Origin: UBA7672 sp965279205
GTDB taxonomy: Bacteria; Pseudomonadota; Alphaproteobacteria; Caulobacterales; Hyphomonadaceae
DNA: 64,000 bases
Direction of reading: 5' to 3'
Assembly: GCA_965279205.1 (NCBI GenBank)
Contig: OZ257144.1
Span: forward strand, 1,054,001-1,118,000
A program made the position numbers and the translations under genes. The notes under the pieces are model-generated. The model was not told the DNA's origin. It did not search any database and saw nothing but the letters and a program-made list of their open reading frames with translations. How positions within the stretch are numbered: the stretch's first letter is position 1; each line of letters opens with the position of its first letter. Of this stretch, positions 51,440 to 60,418 are shown piece by piece.

Positions 51440-51634
51440 TTTGCTTGGCTTTTCTATTGAGCTTTTCTGGGGCTACAGGCGGGTAAGGGGGTCTAATCGT
51501 TCGGCTTAGGAATGGTTCATTGCGTCAAAGCCCTTACCTGGCCATCTGGCGGATGAGGACCGCGTCCGGCTCGTCGCTGGGCGCTCGGTGTGTTATATGC
51601 GCATGCGTAAGAAAAACTAAAGGGCCTGACCTTG

Positions 51635-52480
51635 ATGTCGGACGATTCCGCCTACCGGACGGGGGGCGCGGACACCGCAAAGGGCGCTTCTGGACGAGTC
51701 TTCCTTGTGGGAGCCGGCCCGGGCGATCCCGACCTGCTGACGATCAAGGCGGCGCGCCTGATCGGCGAGGCGGACGTGATTTTCACGGATCGGCTGGTCG
51801 GCAAGGGCGTGCTGGCGCTGGCATCGGCTTCGGCGGAGGTCGTGCCGGTCGGCAAGTCAAAAGGCGAGCATTCCGTACCGCAGGATGAAATCCAGCGTCG
51901 CATGATCGACGCAGCGCGCACAGGCAAACGCGTCGTGCGTCTCAAGGGTGGCGATCCCTTCATTTTCGGTCGTGGCGGCGAGGAAGTAGAAGCGCTGCGC
52001 GCGGTTGGCATCGATGTCGAAGTCGTGCCGGGTATTTCGGCGGCGCTTGGGTGCGCGGCGTCAGCGCAGATTCCGCTGACTCATCGCGATATTGCTCAGG
52101 CAGTCACGTTCGTGACAGGCCATGCGGCATTGGGCGAGGAGCCTGATCTCGACTGGAAAGCTCTGGCGCGGCCGAACCAGACTGTTGTTGTGTTCATGGG
52201 CGTCGGAACGGCGGATGTGATCGCAGCGCGCTTGATTGCAGCGGGACGTGATCCGGTTACGCCAGTGGCGGTTGTCGAGAACGGCACACGCGAGAACGAG
52301 ATCAAGGCGTTCGGCTCGCTGGGCAGTGTCACCGACGCGATACAGGCGGCTGGCATACAGGGACCGGCTCTGCTGATCATCGGCGAGGTCGTAGCGCTGG
52401 CGAAGCGCGAAAGCGCACGCAGCGATGTAGCCGCGAAGACCAAGCCGACCGTATCTTCGCTGTGGGAGATGTTGTCGTGA
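51635..52480 (+). CDS. cobA: Uroporphyrinogen-III C-methyltransferase
   Basis: The 281-residue enzyme methylates uroporphyrinogen III to precorrin-2, needed for siroheme. 'FLVGAGPGDPDLLTIKAARLI' is the N-terminal SAM-binding motif, with 'RLKGGDPFIFGRGGEE' and 'VPGISAALGCAASAQIPLTHR'. It lacks the CysG N-terminal dehydrogenase/ferrochelatase domain. In this cluster it supplies siroheme for the sulfite reductase. ATG at 51635 rather than the TTG at 51632. Confidence 0.95.
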   Translation: MSDDSAYRTGGADTAKGASGRVFLVGAGPGDPDLLTIKAARLIGEADVIFTDRLVGKGVLALASASAEVVPVGKSKGEHSVPQDEIQRRMIDAARTGKRVVRLKGGDPFIFGRGGEEVEALRAVGIDVEVVPGISAALGCAASAQIPLTHRDIAQAVTFVTGHAALGEEPDLDWKALARPNQTVVVFMGVGTADVIAARLIAAGRDPVTPVAVVENGTRENEIKAFGSLGSVTDAIQAAGIQGPALLIIGEVVALAKRESARSDVAAKTKPTVSSLWEMLS

Positions 52481-52797
52481 GTTCGGAACGGCCGAAGCTT
52501 GCGCCCGATACGCCGAAAGTCATCACGGCGTGGCTGTCGGCGAGCGGACGTGTTGTCTACCTTACGAAGGATCGCGCCTGGTCTGAAAATCTGGCTGATG
52601 CAGACGTGCTGAGCGGCGTTGGCGCCAACGACATTCTGGCCTGGGCGGCAAAAGACCAGACGCGCGTCGCTGATCCGTATTTCATGCAGGTGACAGCCGA
52701 CGGCAAAGTCGCAGGCCGCGAGACGCTTCGCGAGACGATCCGCGAGCGGGGACCAACCAACCATCCGATGTTCGGCAAGCAGGCGGGGAACAACTGA
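52477..52797 (+). CDS. DUF2849 family protein
   Basis: The 106-residue protein matches DUF2849, a short alphaproteobacterial family always found next to cysI/cysH or the siroheme gene. GTG at 52477 overlaps the cobA stop by four bases. It has no membrane helix; its function is unknown, with a redox or electron-supply role suggested only by context. Confidence 0.88.
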   Translation: MSSERPKLAPDTPKVITAWLSASGRVVYLTKDRAWSENLADADVLSGVGANDILAWAAKDQTRVADPYFMQVTADGKVAGRETLRETIRERGPTNHPMFGKQAGNN

Positions 52798-53429
52798 TGC
52801 CCAATCGTCCGATTTCCAAGCTGACGCTGTACGGAGACTCGATCTCCGGCAACTGTCTTAAGACCAAATGGACGGCGGAATATCTCGACGTCGACTATGA
52901 CTGGGTCGAGATCAGCGTCGTCGAAGGTGGCACGCGCTCAGACGGTTTCATGCAGATGAACCCTTCGGGTCAGGTACCCGTGATGCGTCTGCCGGATGGC
53001 CGCATCCTGCCGCAGTCAAACGCCATCATGCTCTATCTCGCCGAAACGCAGCGCGGGCAGGACCTCATACCGGTCGATCCGTTCGAGCGCGCGAAGATGA
53101 TGAGCTGGCTGTTCTGGGAACAATACAGCCACGAGCCCTACATCGCTGTTCGCCGGTTCCGGAAGAAATTCATGAACATGACGGACGACGATCTCGATCC
53201 GCAGCTTCTGGCGCGTGGGCGCCGGGCGCTTGGCGTCATGGAGATGCAGCTTACCTTCTCCGACTATTTTATCGGTCACAGCATGACGCTCGCCGACATC
53301 GCGCTCGTGGCCTACACGCGCGTAGCGCACGAGGGCGGGTTTGATCTTTCGGAATTCCCGTCTGTTCAGCGCTGGGTTGCCCGCGTCGAGACGGATCTGG
53401 GAATCGAGCACGCCCGAAAGGCGGCATAG
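52797..53429 (+). CDS. Glutathione S-transferase family protein
   Basis: The 210-residue protein has a thioredoxin-like N-terminal domain ('LTLYGDSISGNCLKTKWTAEYL', with Ser/Cys near the catalytic position; 'PSGQVPVMRLPDGRILPQSNAIMLYL') and a helical C-terminal domain. Its ATG shares a base with the DUF2849 stop, so it is translated within the sulfite-reduction operon. A role in glutathione-linked sulfur handling is possible but not shown. Confidence 0.9.
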   Translation: MPNRPISKLTLYGDSISGNCLKTKWTAEYLDVDYDWVEISVVEGGTRSDGFMQMNPSGQVPVMRLPDGRILPQSNAIMLYLAETQRGQDLIPVDPFERAKMMSWLFWEQYSHEPYIAVRRFRKKFMNMTDDDLDPQLLARGRRALGVMEMQLTFSDYFIGHSMTLADIALVAYTRVAHEGGFDLSEFPSVQRWVARVETDLGIEHARKAA

Positions 53430-53441
53430 GAAAGCGGCCTG

Positions 53442-55103
53442 ATGTATCGTTACGACGAGTTTGACGAGACGCTGGTGCGCGAACGTGCCAGGCAGTTCCG
53501 TGGTCAGGTGCAGCGGCGCCTGGCCGGTGAACTGCGTGAGGAGAACTTCAAGCCTCTGCGTCTCCAGAACGGCGTCTACCTGCAGCTGCACGCCTACATG
53601 TTCCGCATCGCCATCCCCTATGGCCAGCTGAGCGCGCGGAAACTGCGCCAGCTCGCGATGATCGCGGACAAGTTCGACAAGGGCTATGGCCACTTCACGA
53701 CGCGTCAGAATATCCAGTTCAACTGGATCAAGCTCGCCGAGATCCCTGATGCACTGGAAGCACTCGCCGATGTCGAGATGCACGCCATCCAGACATCAGG
53801 CAACTGCATCCGCAACGTGACGTCCGACCACCTGGCTGGCGCCTGCGCCGATGAGCTGGAAGACCCGCGCCCCTGGTGCGAGATCATCCGACAGTGGTCG
53901 ACCTTCCACCCGGAGTTCTCGGCCCTGCCGCGCAAGTTCAAGATCGCTGTTACGGCTGCAACGCCCGACCGCGCGGCCGTGAAGGTCCACGACATCGGCC
54001 TGCTGATGAAGAAGAACGCTGCGGGCGAAACCGGCTTCGAAGTGATGGTCGGTGGTGGCCTCGGTCGCACGCCCTATATTGGCCCGACGGTGCGCGACTG
54101 GGTCTCGAAGCAGGACCTGCTCAGCTATCTCGAAGCAATCATGCGCGTCTACAATCGCTACGGACGGCGCGACAACAAGTACAAGGCGCGGATCAAGATC
54201 CTCGTCCATGAGCTTGGCCTCGCCGAATACACGCGCCAGGTCGAGGAAGAATTCGCAAACCAGCAGGCCTGGGAGAAGGTCGTCCTTCCGCAGGAAGAGG
54301 TTGATCGCATCACCGCCTACTTCGCGCCGCCGAAGTTCGAGACGTTGCCCGCGAAGTCGGCCAAGTTCGATGCTGCCATCGCCGCCGATCGCCACTTTGC
54401 GCGCTGGGCCAAGAACAATCTTCGCGCCCACAAGGCGCCCGGCTACACCTCCGTCCATATCGCGCTGAAGCCGCAGGGCGTAGCTCCGGGCGATTGCTCG
54501 TCGGCCCAGATGCGCGCCGCCGCCGACATCGCTGAAAGATACGGTCTCGATGACATCCGCGTTGCGCACGAGCAGGACCTCGTCCTCCCGCATGTGAAGC
54601 TCGACGATGTGCCTGCTGTCTACGCCGCGCTGAAAGCGTCCGACATGCACGCCTCCAACGCCGGCATGGGTTCGGACATTATCGCGTGCCCAGGTCTCGA
54701 CTACTGCAACCTGTCCAATGCGCGGTCGATCTCTGTCGCCAACGAAATCCAGGCGCTGTTCGCCGATCCGGAGTTCGAGGACGAGGTCGGCACGCTGCAC
54801 ATCAACGTATCGGGCTGCATCAATGCCTGCGGTCACCACCATGTCGGCCACATCGGCATTCTCGGTGTCGACAAGAAGGGCGAGGAATTCTACCAGATCC
54901 TCTTTGGCGGCAGGGCTGACGAGAAGGCCGCCATCGGCGAAATCCAGGGCCCCGGTCTCAAGCATGAAGAGGTCGCGCCGGCGTTGAAGCGCGTGATCTC
55001 AAAATATCTCGAACTGCGCTCGTCGAAAGCCGAGAAGCTGGCTGACACGATGATCCGTCTTGGTCAGGCGCCGTTCAAGGAGGCGCTCTATGCCTCTGCT
55101 TAA
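53442..55103 (+). CDS. cysI: Sulfite reductase hemoprotein (nitrite/sulfite reductase family)
   Basis: The 553-residue enzyme reduces sulfite to sulfide with six electrons. It binds siroheme and [4Fe-4S] through Cys416 and Cys422 (CPGLDYC) and Cys459 and Cys463 (CINAC). The duplicated ferredoxin-like half domains and 'GHFTTRQNIQFNWIKL' are typical. The DUF2849-CysI-DUF934-CysH layout suggests electron donation from a ferredoxin rather than a CysJ flavoprotein, which is absent here. Confidence 0.96.
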   Translation: MYRYDEFDETLVRERARQFRGQVQRRLAGELREENFKPLRLQNGVYLQLHAYMFRIAIPYGQLSARKLRQLAMIADKFDKGYGHFTTRQNIQFNWIKLAEIPDALEALADVEMHAIQTSGNCIRNVTSDHLAGACADELEDPRPWCEIIRQWSTFHPEFSALPRKFKIAVTAATPDRAAVKVHDIGLLMKKNAAGETGFEVMVGGGLGRTPYIGPTVRDWVSKQDLLSYLEAIMRVYNRYGRRDNKYKARIKILVHELGLAEYTRQVEEEFANQQAWEKVVLPQEEVDRITAYFAPPKFETLPAKSAKFDAAIAADRHFARWAKNNLRAHKAPGYTSVHIALKPQGVAPGDCSSAQMRAAADIAERYGLDDIRVAHEQDLVLPHVKLDDVPAVYAALKASDMHASNAGMGSDIIACPGLDYCNLSNARSISVANEIQALFADPEFEDEVGTLHINVSGCINACGHHHVGHIGILGVDKKGEEFYQILFGGRADEKAAIGEIQGPGLKHEEVAPALKRVISKYLELRSSKAEKLADTMIRLGQAPFKEALYASA

Positions 55104-55590
55104 GAGCGGCAAGATCGTCGACGATGTGTGGGCGCACATCGAGGACGGCCACGAACTGTCGCCCGGCGGATGCTTTACGGTATCCCTCGGCCGTTTCCTG
55201 TCGGAGCACGACCAGCTGCTGGCGCGCAATCGCTCTATCGGCGTACGGTTGGCGGTCGGCGACGATCCGGGGCTGCTGGCGCCGCATCTCGACCGGCTTC
55301 ACCTGATCGAACTGCAATTCCCCAAATACACCGACGGACGCGCCTTCAGTCAGGCCCAGCTGCTGCGCCGCCGTCACGGCTTCAAGGGCGAGATCCGCGC
55401 CATAGGCCAGGTGCTGCGCGACCAGCTGCGCCTGATGATCCGCGCCGGCTTCGACGCGATGGTGGTCGAGGAAGCGGATGCCGAGAAGGTGTTCGTGGAC
55501 TCTGCTAGCGAGTTCACTGAATTCTATCAGGCTGCTTCCGACACGTCCGAGACGGTGTTCATGAAGCGCCACAGGAAAACCGCGCAATGA
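55090..55590 (+). CDS. DUF934 family protein
   Basis: The 166-residue protein belongs to DUF934, consistently found between cysI and cysH in Proteobacteria. 'IGVRLAVGDDPGLLAPHLDRLHLIELQFPKYTDGRAFSQAQLLRRR' (in part) is its core. The function is unknown; a role in sulfite reduction is inferred from synteny. Its ATG lies inside the last codons of cysI and its stop overlaps cysH. Confidence 0.93.
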   Translation: MPLLKSGKIVDDVWAHIEDGHELSPGGCFTVSLGRFLSEHDQLLARNRSIGVRLAVGDDPGLLAPHLDRLHLIELQFPKYTDGRAFSQAQLLRRRHGFKGEIRAIGQVLRDQLRLMIRAGFDAMVVEEADAEKVFVDSASEFTEFYQAASDTSETVFMKRHRKTAQ

Positions 55591-56318
55591 GCATTGTAAC
55601 GTCTGCGGTTGAAACACCCGAGCAGAAGGTGGACCGGCTGAATGCCGAGCTGCGTGGGAAGTCTGCGCAGGAGATCATCACCGCCGCCGTGCGCGAATTT
55701 GGCCGCAGCATCACCTATGTGTCATCCTTCGGCGCCGAGAGCGCGGCGATGCTGGGATTGATCGCCGAAGTCGATCCCGGCATGCCGATCGTGTTCATCG
55801 ACACGGGCATGCACTTCCACCAGACGCTGCAGTATCGCGACACGCTGCGCGATTTCCTCAAGCTGTCCGACATCCGCACAGTTCATCCCGTGACCGAGGA
55901 AGTGAAGGCGGTCGATCCAAAGGGCGTGCTCAACAAGTCTGATCCCGATGCCTGCTGCGAGGTCCGGAAGGTGCGGCCGCTTGAGCCTGCGTTGCGGGGC
56001 TTCCAGGCGTGGATCACCGGCCGCAAGCGTTTCCACGGCGGGGGCAGGGCGAACCTGGCGGTCGTCGAGTTCTCGGAAGGCAAGTTCAAGATCAATCCCC
56101 TGGCCAGCTGGACCCATGAGGATGTCGACCATTACTTCGCGGACAGGAAGCTGCCGCCGCATCCGCTCGTGGCCGACGGTTATCCTTCCATCGGGTGTTG
56201 GCCGTGTACGGTTCGCCCTACAGATCCCAATGATGTGCGCTCTGGCCGCTGGGTCGGCTTCAAGAAGGAGGAGTGCGGCCTCCATCTGGAGCGCAAGGAT
56301 CGCCCCCGGGTGTTCTAG
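55587..56318 (+). CDS. cysH: Adenylyl-sulfate (APS-type) reductase
   Basis: The 243-residue enzyme reduces activated sulfate to sulfite. In addition to the PP-loop SSFGAESAAM and the ECGLH catalytic Cys230, it has Cys123-Cys124 and Cys204-x2-Cys207, the CC...CxxC set that binds [4Fe-4S]. That set marks the APS-using form, so PAPS formation may not be needed. It ends the operon. ATP sulfurylase is not in the window. Confidence 0.94.
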   Translation: MSIVTSAVETPEQKVDRLNAELRGKSAQEIITAAVREFGRSITYVSSFGAESAAMLGLIAEVDPGMPIVFIDTGMHFHQTLQYRDTLRDFLKLSDIRTVHPVTEEVKAVDPKGVLNKSDPDACCEVRKVRPLEPALRGFQAWITGRKRFHGGGRANLAVVEFSEGKFKINPLASWTHEDVDHYFADRKLPPHPLVADGYPSIGCWPCTVRPTDPNDVRSGRWVGFKKEECGLHLERKDRPRVF

Positions 56319-56445
56319 AAAGCCGATCGGTTGCCGCAGCGTGCGGGTAGGCTTGGCCGCCGCCTTTTGATAAGGACGGGACCTGAAGCGGGAAAAACGT
56401 CCGGAAGCGGCGTGACCCGGCGTTTGGGCGAAGGGTCAAAACGGC

Positions 56446-57396
56446 ATGTCGTTCTCGATCTGGTGGCTGATTCCGGCGTTCGTTGGACTGGTCGGCATTC
56501 TCATGCTGGTCCAGGGCATTGCAAAGGTGTTCAAGGCCAAGTTCGGCTCCGGCATTTTCCGCGTGCTGTTCGGCGGACTGACGCTGGCGGGCGCCGCGAT
56601 CGTTGGCCTGATCGGCCTCAACCTCCAGACCTATGCCCAGCTCAGCAAGGAGCGCCTTGCCGGTCAGGTCGTCCTCACGAAGGTGGGCGACTTCAACTAC
56701 ACCGCATCGATCGATCTGGCGGATGAAGCCGGAAAGCTGCGCGGCAAGCCGACCGACTATCAGGTGACCGGCCAGCGCATCTACATCGAAGGGCCGCTGG
56801 TGAAGTTCAAGCCTTGGGCAAACGTCATCGGCATGGATTCGCTGTTCAAGGTGTCGGAAGTCTACGGCACGTATGTGAATCCCAGCTGCACCAACAAGTA
56901 TGCGCCGCGGCGTGAGTCGACTGACGAGTGCAAGGCAGGTGATTTCTTCGGCTGCCTCGGTACGAGCTGGAAACTGCTGAGCCTTGCAGATTTCTCGCAT
57001 ACCTCGGCCAGCGGACAGCTGATGGCGGACGGCGCCGTTTACGACATCTATGCGAGCCAGGATGCATTCGAGCTGAAACCCAATCTCGACAACAAGGTCG
57101 CGCTGGATCTGCAGTCGCAGGTTCCCCCACAAGGCCCGCCAGACTGCGATCCGGTGACGACGCCGGTCGAAACGCCGAGCGGAGCGGTCGAGTACCGCGC
57201 GCCGACGGCAGCCAATCCGCCGCCTGCGCAGACGAACCAGCCGCCGGTTCAGCGCGTGCAGCCGCAAGTGGTTGCGCCTGCTACGCCGCCGGCTAACGCG
57301 GCGCCTGTGACGCCCGCTCCGGCCAATCCCGCGCCTGTGACGCCGCCAGCGCAACAGCCTGCACCGGCAACGCCTCCGACAACGCCGCCGGGCTGA
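56446..57396 (+). CDS. Hypothetical membrane protein with Pro-rich tail
   Basis: The 316-residue product has two membrane helices (about 7-27 and 40-60). These are followed by an extracytoplasmic region of about 180 residues with four to six cysteines (for example 'PSCTNKYAPRRESTDECKAGDFFGCLG') and a 90-residue tail of Pro, Ala, Thr and Gln. The middle part reads as a beta-rich folded domain: 'YQVTGQRIYIEGPLVKFKPW' and 'ASGQLMADGAVYDIYASQDAFEL'. I do not recognise a family. The Pro-rich tail may span the periplasm or wall. Confidence 0.7.
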   Translation: MSFSIWWLIPAFVGLVGILMLVQGIAKVFKAKFGSGIFRVLFGGLTLAGAAIVGLIGLNLQTYAQLSKERLAGQVVLTKVGDFNYTASIDLADEAGKLRGKPTDYQVTGQRIYIEGPLVKFKPWANVIGMDSLFKVSEVYGTYVNPSCTNKYAPRRESTDECKAGDFFGCLGTSWKLLSLADFSHTSASGQLMADGAVYDIYASQDAFELKPNLDNKVALDLQSQVPPQGPPDCDPVTTPVETPSGAVEYRAPTAANPPPAQTNQPPVQRVQPQVVAPATPPANAAPVTPAPANPAPVTPPAQQPAPATPPTTPPG

Positions 57397-57399
57397 TCT

Positions 57400-57933
57400 T
57401 CAGCGGTTCTCGCCGATATCGGCCAGCGCCCAGTCGGCAAAGGTGGAGAGATTTCCGCCACTGAACAGGAAGCCCTTGATGCCGGCTGCCTGCGCCGCCT
57501 CGAGATCGGCCTGCTTGTCGCCGATGAGGAAGGAGCGCTCCTTGACGACGGGAAAATCCGTCATCGCCTGGATCAGCATGCCGGGCTTGGGCTTGCGGTC
57601 AAAGCTGTCACGGCGATAGCGCTCGATCGTGCCCTCTTCGTGATAGGGGCAGTGATAGATCCGGTCGATGTGGGCGTTGCGCGCCGCGAGCTGCTCGCCG
57701 AGCCAGCCATGCAACGCATGCATCTGCTCTTCGGTGTAATAGCCGCGCGCGATGCCTGACTGATTGGTGACGACAAACACCCACCAGCCCCGCGCGTTGA
57801 AGGCGGCGATGGTCTCAACCGCGCCGTCGACCCACTGGAAATCCTCGACGCGATAGACGTAGTTGCGATCGACGTTGATCACGCCATCGCGGTCCAGGAA
57901 CAGGGCAGGCCTCGCTTGGCCGGAGACCGGCAT
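57400..57933 (-). CDS. GmhB-like heptose-bisphosphate phosphatase (HAD)
   Basis: The 177-residue HAD phosphatase has the nucleophile motif LFLDRDGVIN (Asp14, Asp16), VVTNQSG, and the RKPKPGM and GDKQADLEAA motifs of the GmhB/HisB-N group, which dephosphorylate heptose bisphosphate for LPS. The zinc loop is unusual: Cys95 and His98 are present in CPYH, but the later C-x-C before RKPKPGM is replaced by Ser110 and Asp112. It is convergent with the previous gene and three bases apart. Confidence 0.85.
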   Translation of the reverse strand: MPVSGQARPALFLDRDGVINVDRNYVYRVEDFQWVDGAVETIAAFNARGWWVFVVTNQSGIARGYYTEEQMHALHGWLGEQLAARNAHIDRIYHCPYHEEGTIERYRRDSFDRKPKPGMLIQAMTDFPVVKERSFLIGDKQADLEAAQAAGIKGFLFSGGNLSTFADWALADIGENR

Positions 57934-58087
57934 CGGGAAAACTCCGAATATCGTTGCGACAACAGGCTGATCCTGCCGCGCCGGTCAAGCGAGTCTGTTG
58001 GACTTCGTTGTCCAAGAGGTCCAGCCTTGCACTACGCCGGGCTAGCAGGACCAGCCTGCGGTTCAAGGCGCAACAAGGGGAGTATCC

Positions 58088-58396
58088 ATGGATCAGCTTA
58101 CTCAATACCTGCCTTACATCCTGAATGGTGTAGGCGGGGCCGTGCTTGCGCCTGTCATCGCCGCTCTTCTCGGCGGCAAAGGCCTGGGTGGAATCGGCAA
58201 TATCCTTGCCGGCGTTGTCGGCGGCATTGGCGTCGGCGCCGGTGCACAGGCGCTTGGACAAGGCGCGATGCTGGGCGAGGCCGCGCTCGTTGGACCCGTA
58301 ACGATGGGCCACGTGCAGGACCTACTCGAAGGCGGTATTGGCGGCGGCGTTCTTGGCGTTGTGCTCGGCCTCGTCAAAGGCAAATCCGCTTCCTGA
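58088..58396 (+). CDS. Small glycine-rich membrane protein
   Basis: The 102-residue protein is about one-quarter glycine with two or three hydrophobic segments (about 12-28, 33-52, 82-97). AAGGGG precedes the ATG. It resembles small glycine-zipper membrane proteins, but no family is recognised. It is divergent from the GmhB-like gene and convergent with the MFS gene. Confidence 0.68.
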   Translation: MDQLTQYLPYILNGVGGAVLAPVIAALLGGKGLGGIGNILAGVVGGIGVGAGAQALGQGAMLGEAALVGPVTMGHVQDLLEGGIGGGVLGVVLGLVKGKSAS

Positions 58397-58441
58397 TTTC
58401 AGGAAACACGACAAGCTTTCCTCCCCGGCTGCTTCTGCGGA

Positions 58442-59860
58442 TCAGGCCGACTGCGCCGACGGCGTGGCGCCTGCAGGGCTTGAGGATTCCTCAGGCACCG
58501 CCTCGCCCGGCGGATCAGCCGGCTGTTCCTCGATCTTGGGCGCGGCGTGCAAGCCCTGCATCAGCGGGATCAGAGAGATCGCACAGACGATGGAGGCTAG
58601 CGTGAAGGCTGCGCCGGGGAAGAAGACCGGTGCGCCAGCCGACGTGAAATAGTGGAAGGTCTGCGTCATCGCCAGAGGTGCGAACATGTTGGCGAGTGAC
58701 TGCACGCTGGCGATGGCGCCCTGCAGTTCGCCCTGAGCGTTGCGGGGCGTCCGCACGGTCATGATCTGGTTCATCGCTGGCCCGAGGACGCCGGCGAGCG
58801 CGCCGATCGGGATGATCAGGAACACCATCCAACCTTGGGTCGCCGCGGCATAGGCAGCGAAGGTGACCACACAGATGAGGAAACCGAACACGGTTGTCTG
58901 GGTCGGACCGAATCTCTTAATGATCCGGCCGACAAACAGGCCCTGAACGAGCGCGGAGCCGACGCCGACAACGGCGAGCGCCAGGCCGATCATGCCTTCG
59001 TTCCAGCCGTAACGTACGCCAGCGAAATAGTTGAACGTTGCCGGGTAGACCCAGTGGGCAAAGTTGAAGAGCCCGAGCGCGAGCATGAACCAGGCGAGAT
59101 AGGGCACCTTGGCGAGGTGAACGAACGTGCCGAAGGCGTTGGCGCGCTTCCAGTCGAACTTGCGGCGGTGCTCGTGGTCGAGCGATTCCGGCAGCACGAA
59201 CATGCCATAGCAGAAGTTGACCGCGGCGAGCGCAGCCGAAGCGAAGAACGGCCAGCGCGGATCGAACTGCCCGAGGAAACCGCCGATGGCTGGCCCGAGG
59301 ATGAAACCGAGCCCGAAGGCCGCGCCGAGCATGCCGAAGGCCTGGCCGCGCTGCTGCGGCTCGGTGACGTCAGCGATGTAGGCGGCGGCGGTGGAATGGG
59401 TTGCACCGGAGATGCCGGAGAGGACCCGCCCGAGGAAGAGCAGCCAGACCGCGTGGGCGAAACCCATGATGAGGAAGTCGATCGCCAGCGTGACGATCGA
59501 TACCAGCAGGATGGGACGACGGCCGAACCGGTCCGACAGGTTTCCAAGCACGGGAGCCGAAAGGAAATTCATGACCGCGTAAACAGTGGTGATGTAGCCG
59601 CCCCACGGCGCTGCGTCGGACAGCATGGCTTCGAGCACCAGTTTGTTTCCGCCGGCGGCTTCGGGCAGGGCAGCCAGCGCCTTTGCCTCAAGCAGTGCTT
59701 CCTTGCCGTTGAGTAGTTCGGCCATCAGGAACGGCAACGAAGGCATGATGACAGCGAAGGCCATCATGTCGATGAACACGGTTACAATGACGAAGATGAA
59801 GGCGTTCTTGCCTCCTTTCCGCGGGCCGGCGGACGTGGGTGAGGCAGAGGCGATGGCCAT
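58442..59860 (-). CDS. TetA-like MFS efflux transporter
   Basis: The 472-residue protein has 12 membrane helices and the TCR/Tet family pattern. 'GNLSDRFGRRPILLVSI' is the loop 2-3 motif, 'GLGFILGPAIGGFLGQFDPRWPFFASAAL' (in part) is motif C of DHA1 antiporters. A drug or metabolite exporter is likely. ATG at 59860 has CGGAG upstream; a TTG at 59917, directly after the SRPBCC stop, would add 19 residues. Confidence 0.9.
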   Translation of the reverse strand: MAIASASPTSAGPRKGGKNAFIFVIVTVFIDMMAFAVIMPSLPFLMAELLNGKEALLEAKALAALPEAAGGNKLVLEAMLSDAAPWGGYITTVYAVMNFLSAPVLGNLSDRFGRRPILLVSIVTLAIDFLIMGFAHAVWLLFLGRVLSGISGATHSTAAAYIADVTEPQQRGQAFGMLGAAFGLGFILGPAIGGFLGQFDPRWPFFASAALAAVNFCYGMFVLPESLDHEHRRKFDWKRANAFGTFVHLAKVPYLAWFMLALGLFNFAHWVYPATFNYFAGVRYGWNEGMIGLALAVVGVGSALVQGLFVGRIIKRFGPTQTTVFGFLICVVTFAAYAAATQGWMVFLIIPIGALAGVLGPAMNQIMTVRTPRNAQGELQGAIASVQSLANMFAPLAMTQTFHYFTSAGAPVFFPGAAFTLASIVCAISLIPLMQGLHAAPKIEEQPADPPGEAVPEESSSPAGATPSAQSA

Positions 59861-59917
59861 GTCCGGCTCCGGGGATGAGGACCAGCGCGGATACGCTGGC
59901 GAGGCGTTGTCAGTCAA

Positions 59918-60418
59918 TCAGGGCATGGTTCGGGAGCGATCGGCGGCGCGCACTTTCAGGTGTTCGAGACCGGCGCGCCATTGTTCTCCCTGTCGCTGAT
60001 AGAACAGCGGCAGCGGGAAAGTATGACGGGCGAGGTGGTCCTGCGGAACGCTGTCCCAGCCGCGATGCTCGACGGTGACGCGGGTTTCTTCACCCGCGGG
60101 TTCGAACCGGATTTCGACTTCGGTTGCGTGGTTCGGACCGAATGTCGCCTGACGCCAGCCAACGACCAGCCTTTCGCCGGGCGACCAAGCGCGGATCGGG
60201 CCGACTTCGAATTCCTTTCCGTTGGGCAGGCGTTCGATCAGTCGCCCGCCTGATCCGTCGGCGGCGGGAGGCTGGAAGGCGAGCGTACCGGGGCTGCGTG
60301 GCGTGAAGCGGAAGAGCGGGTTGTCGGCCCACCACTCACCGATCTCTTCGGTGAATACCTCGAACGCCTGGATAGGCGAGCAGGGCACGCGAATGGAGAC
60401 GACGACCCGGCTTGTCAT
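59918..60418 (-). CDS. SRPBCC/AHSA1 family protein
   Basis: The 166-residue protein is an SRPBCC (START-like) domain of the AHSA1 type: 'FEVFTEEIGEWWADNPLFRF', 'VGPIRAWSPGERLVVGWRQATFGPNHATEVEIRFEP' (in part) and 'VTVEHRGWDSVP'. It is the last gene of a four-gene operon with ArsR, YjbR and VOC genes, each overlapping by four bases. ArsR-SRPBCC pairs are common in soil bacteria, their ligand unknown. Confidence 0.9.
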   Translation of the reverse strand: MTSRVVVSIRVPCSPIQAFEVFTEEIGEWWADNPLFRFTPRSPGTLAFQPPAADGSGGRLIERLPNGKEFEVGPIRAWSPGERLVVGWRQATFGPNHATEVEIRFEPAGEETRVTVEHRGWDSVPQDHLARHTFPLPLFYQRQGEQWRAGLEHLKVRAADRSRTMP

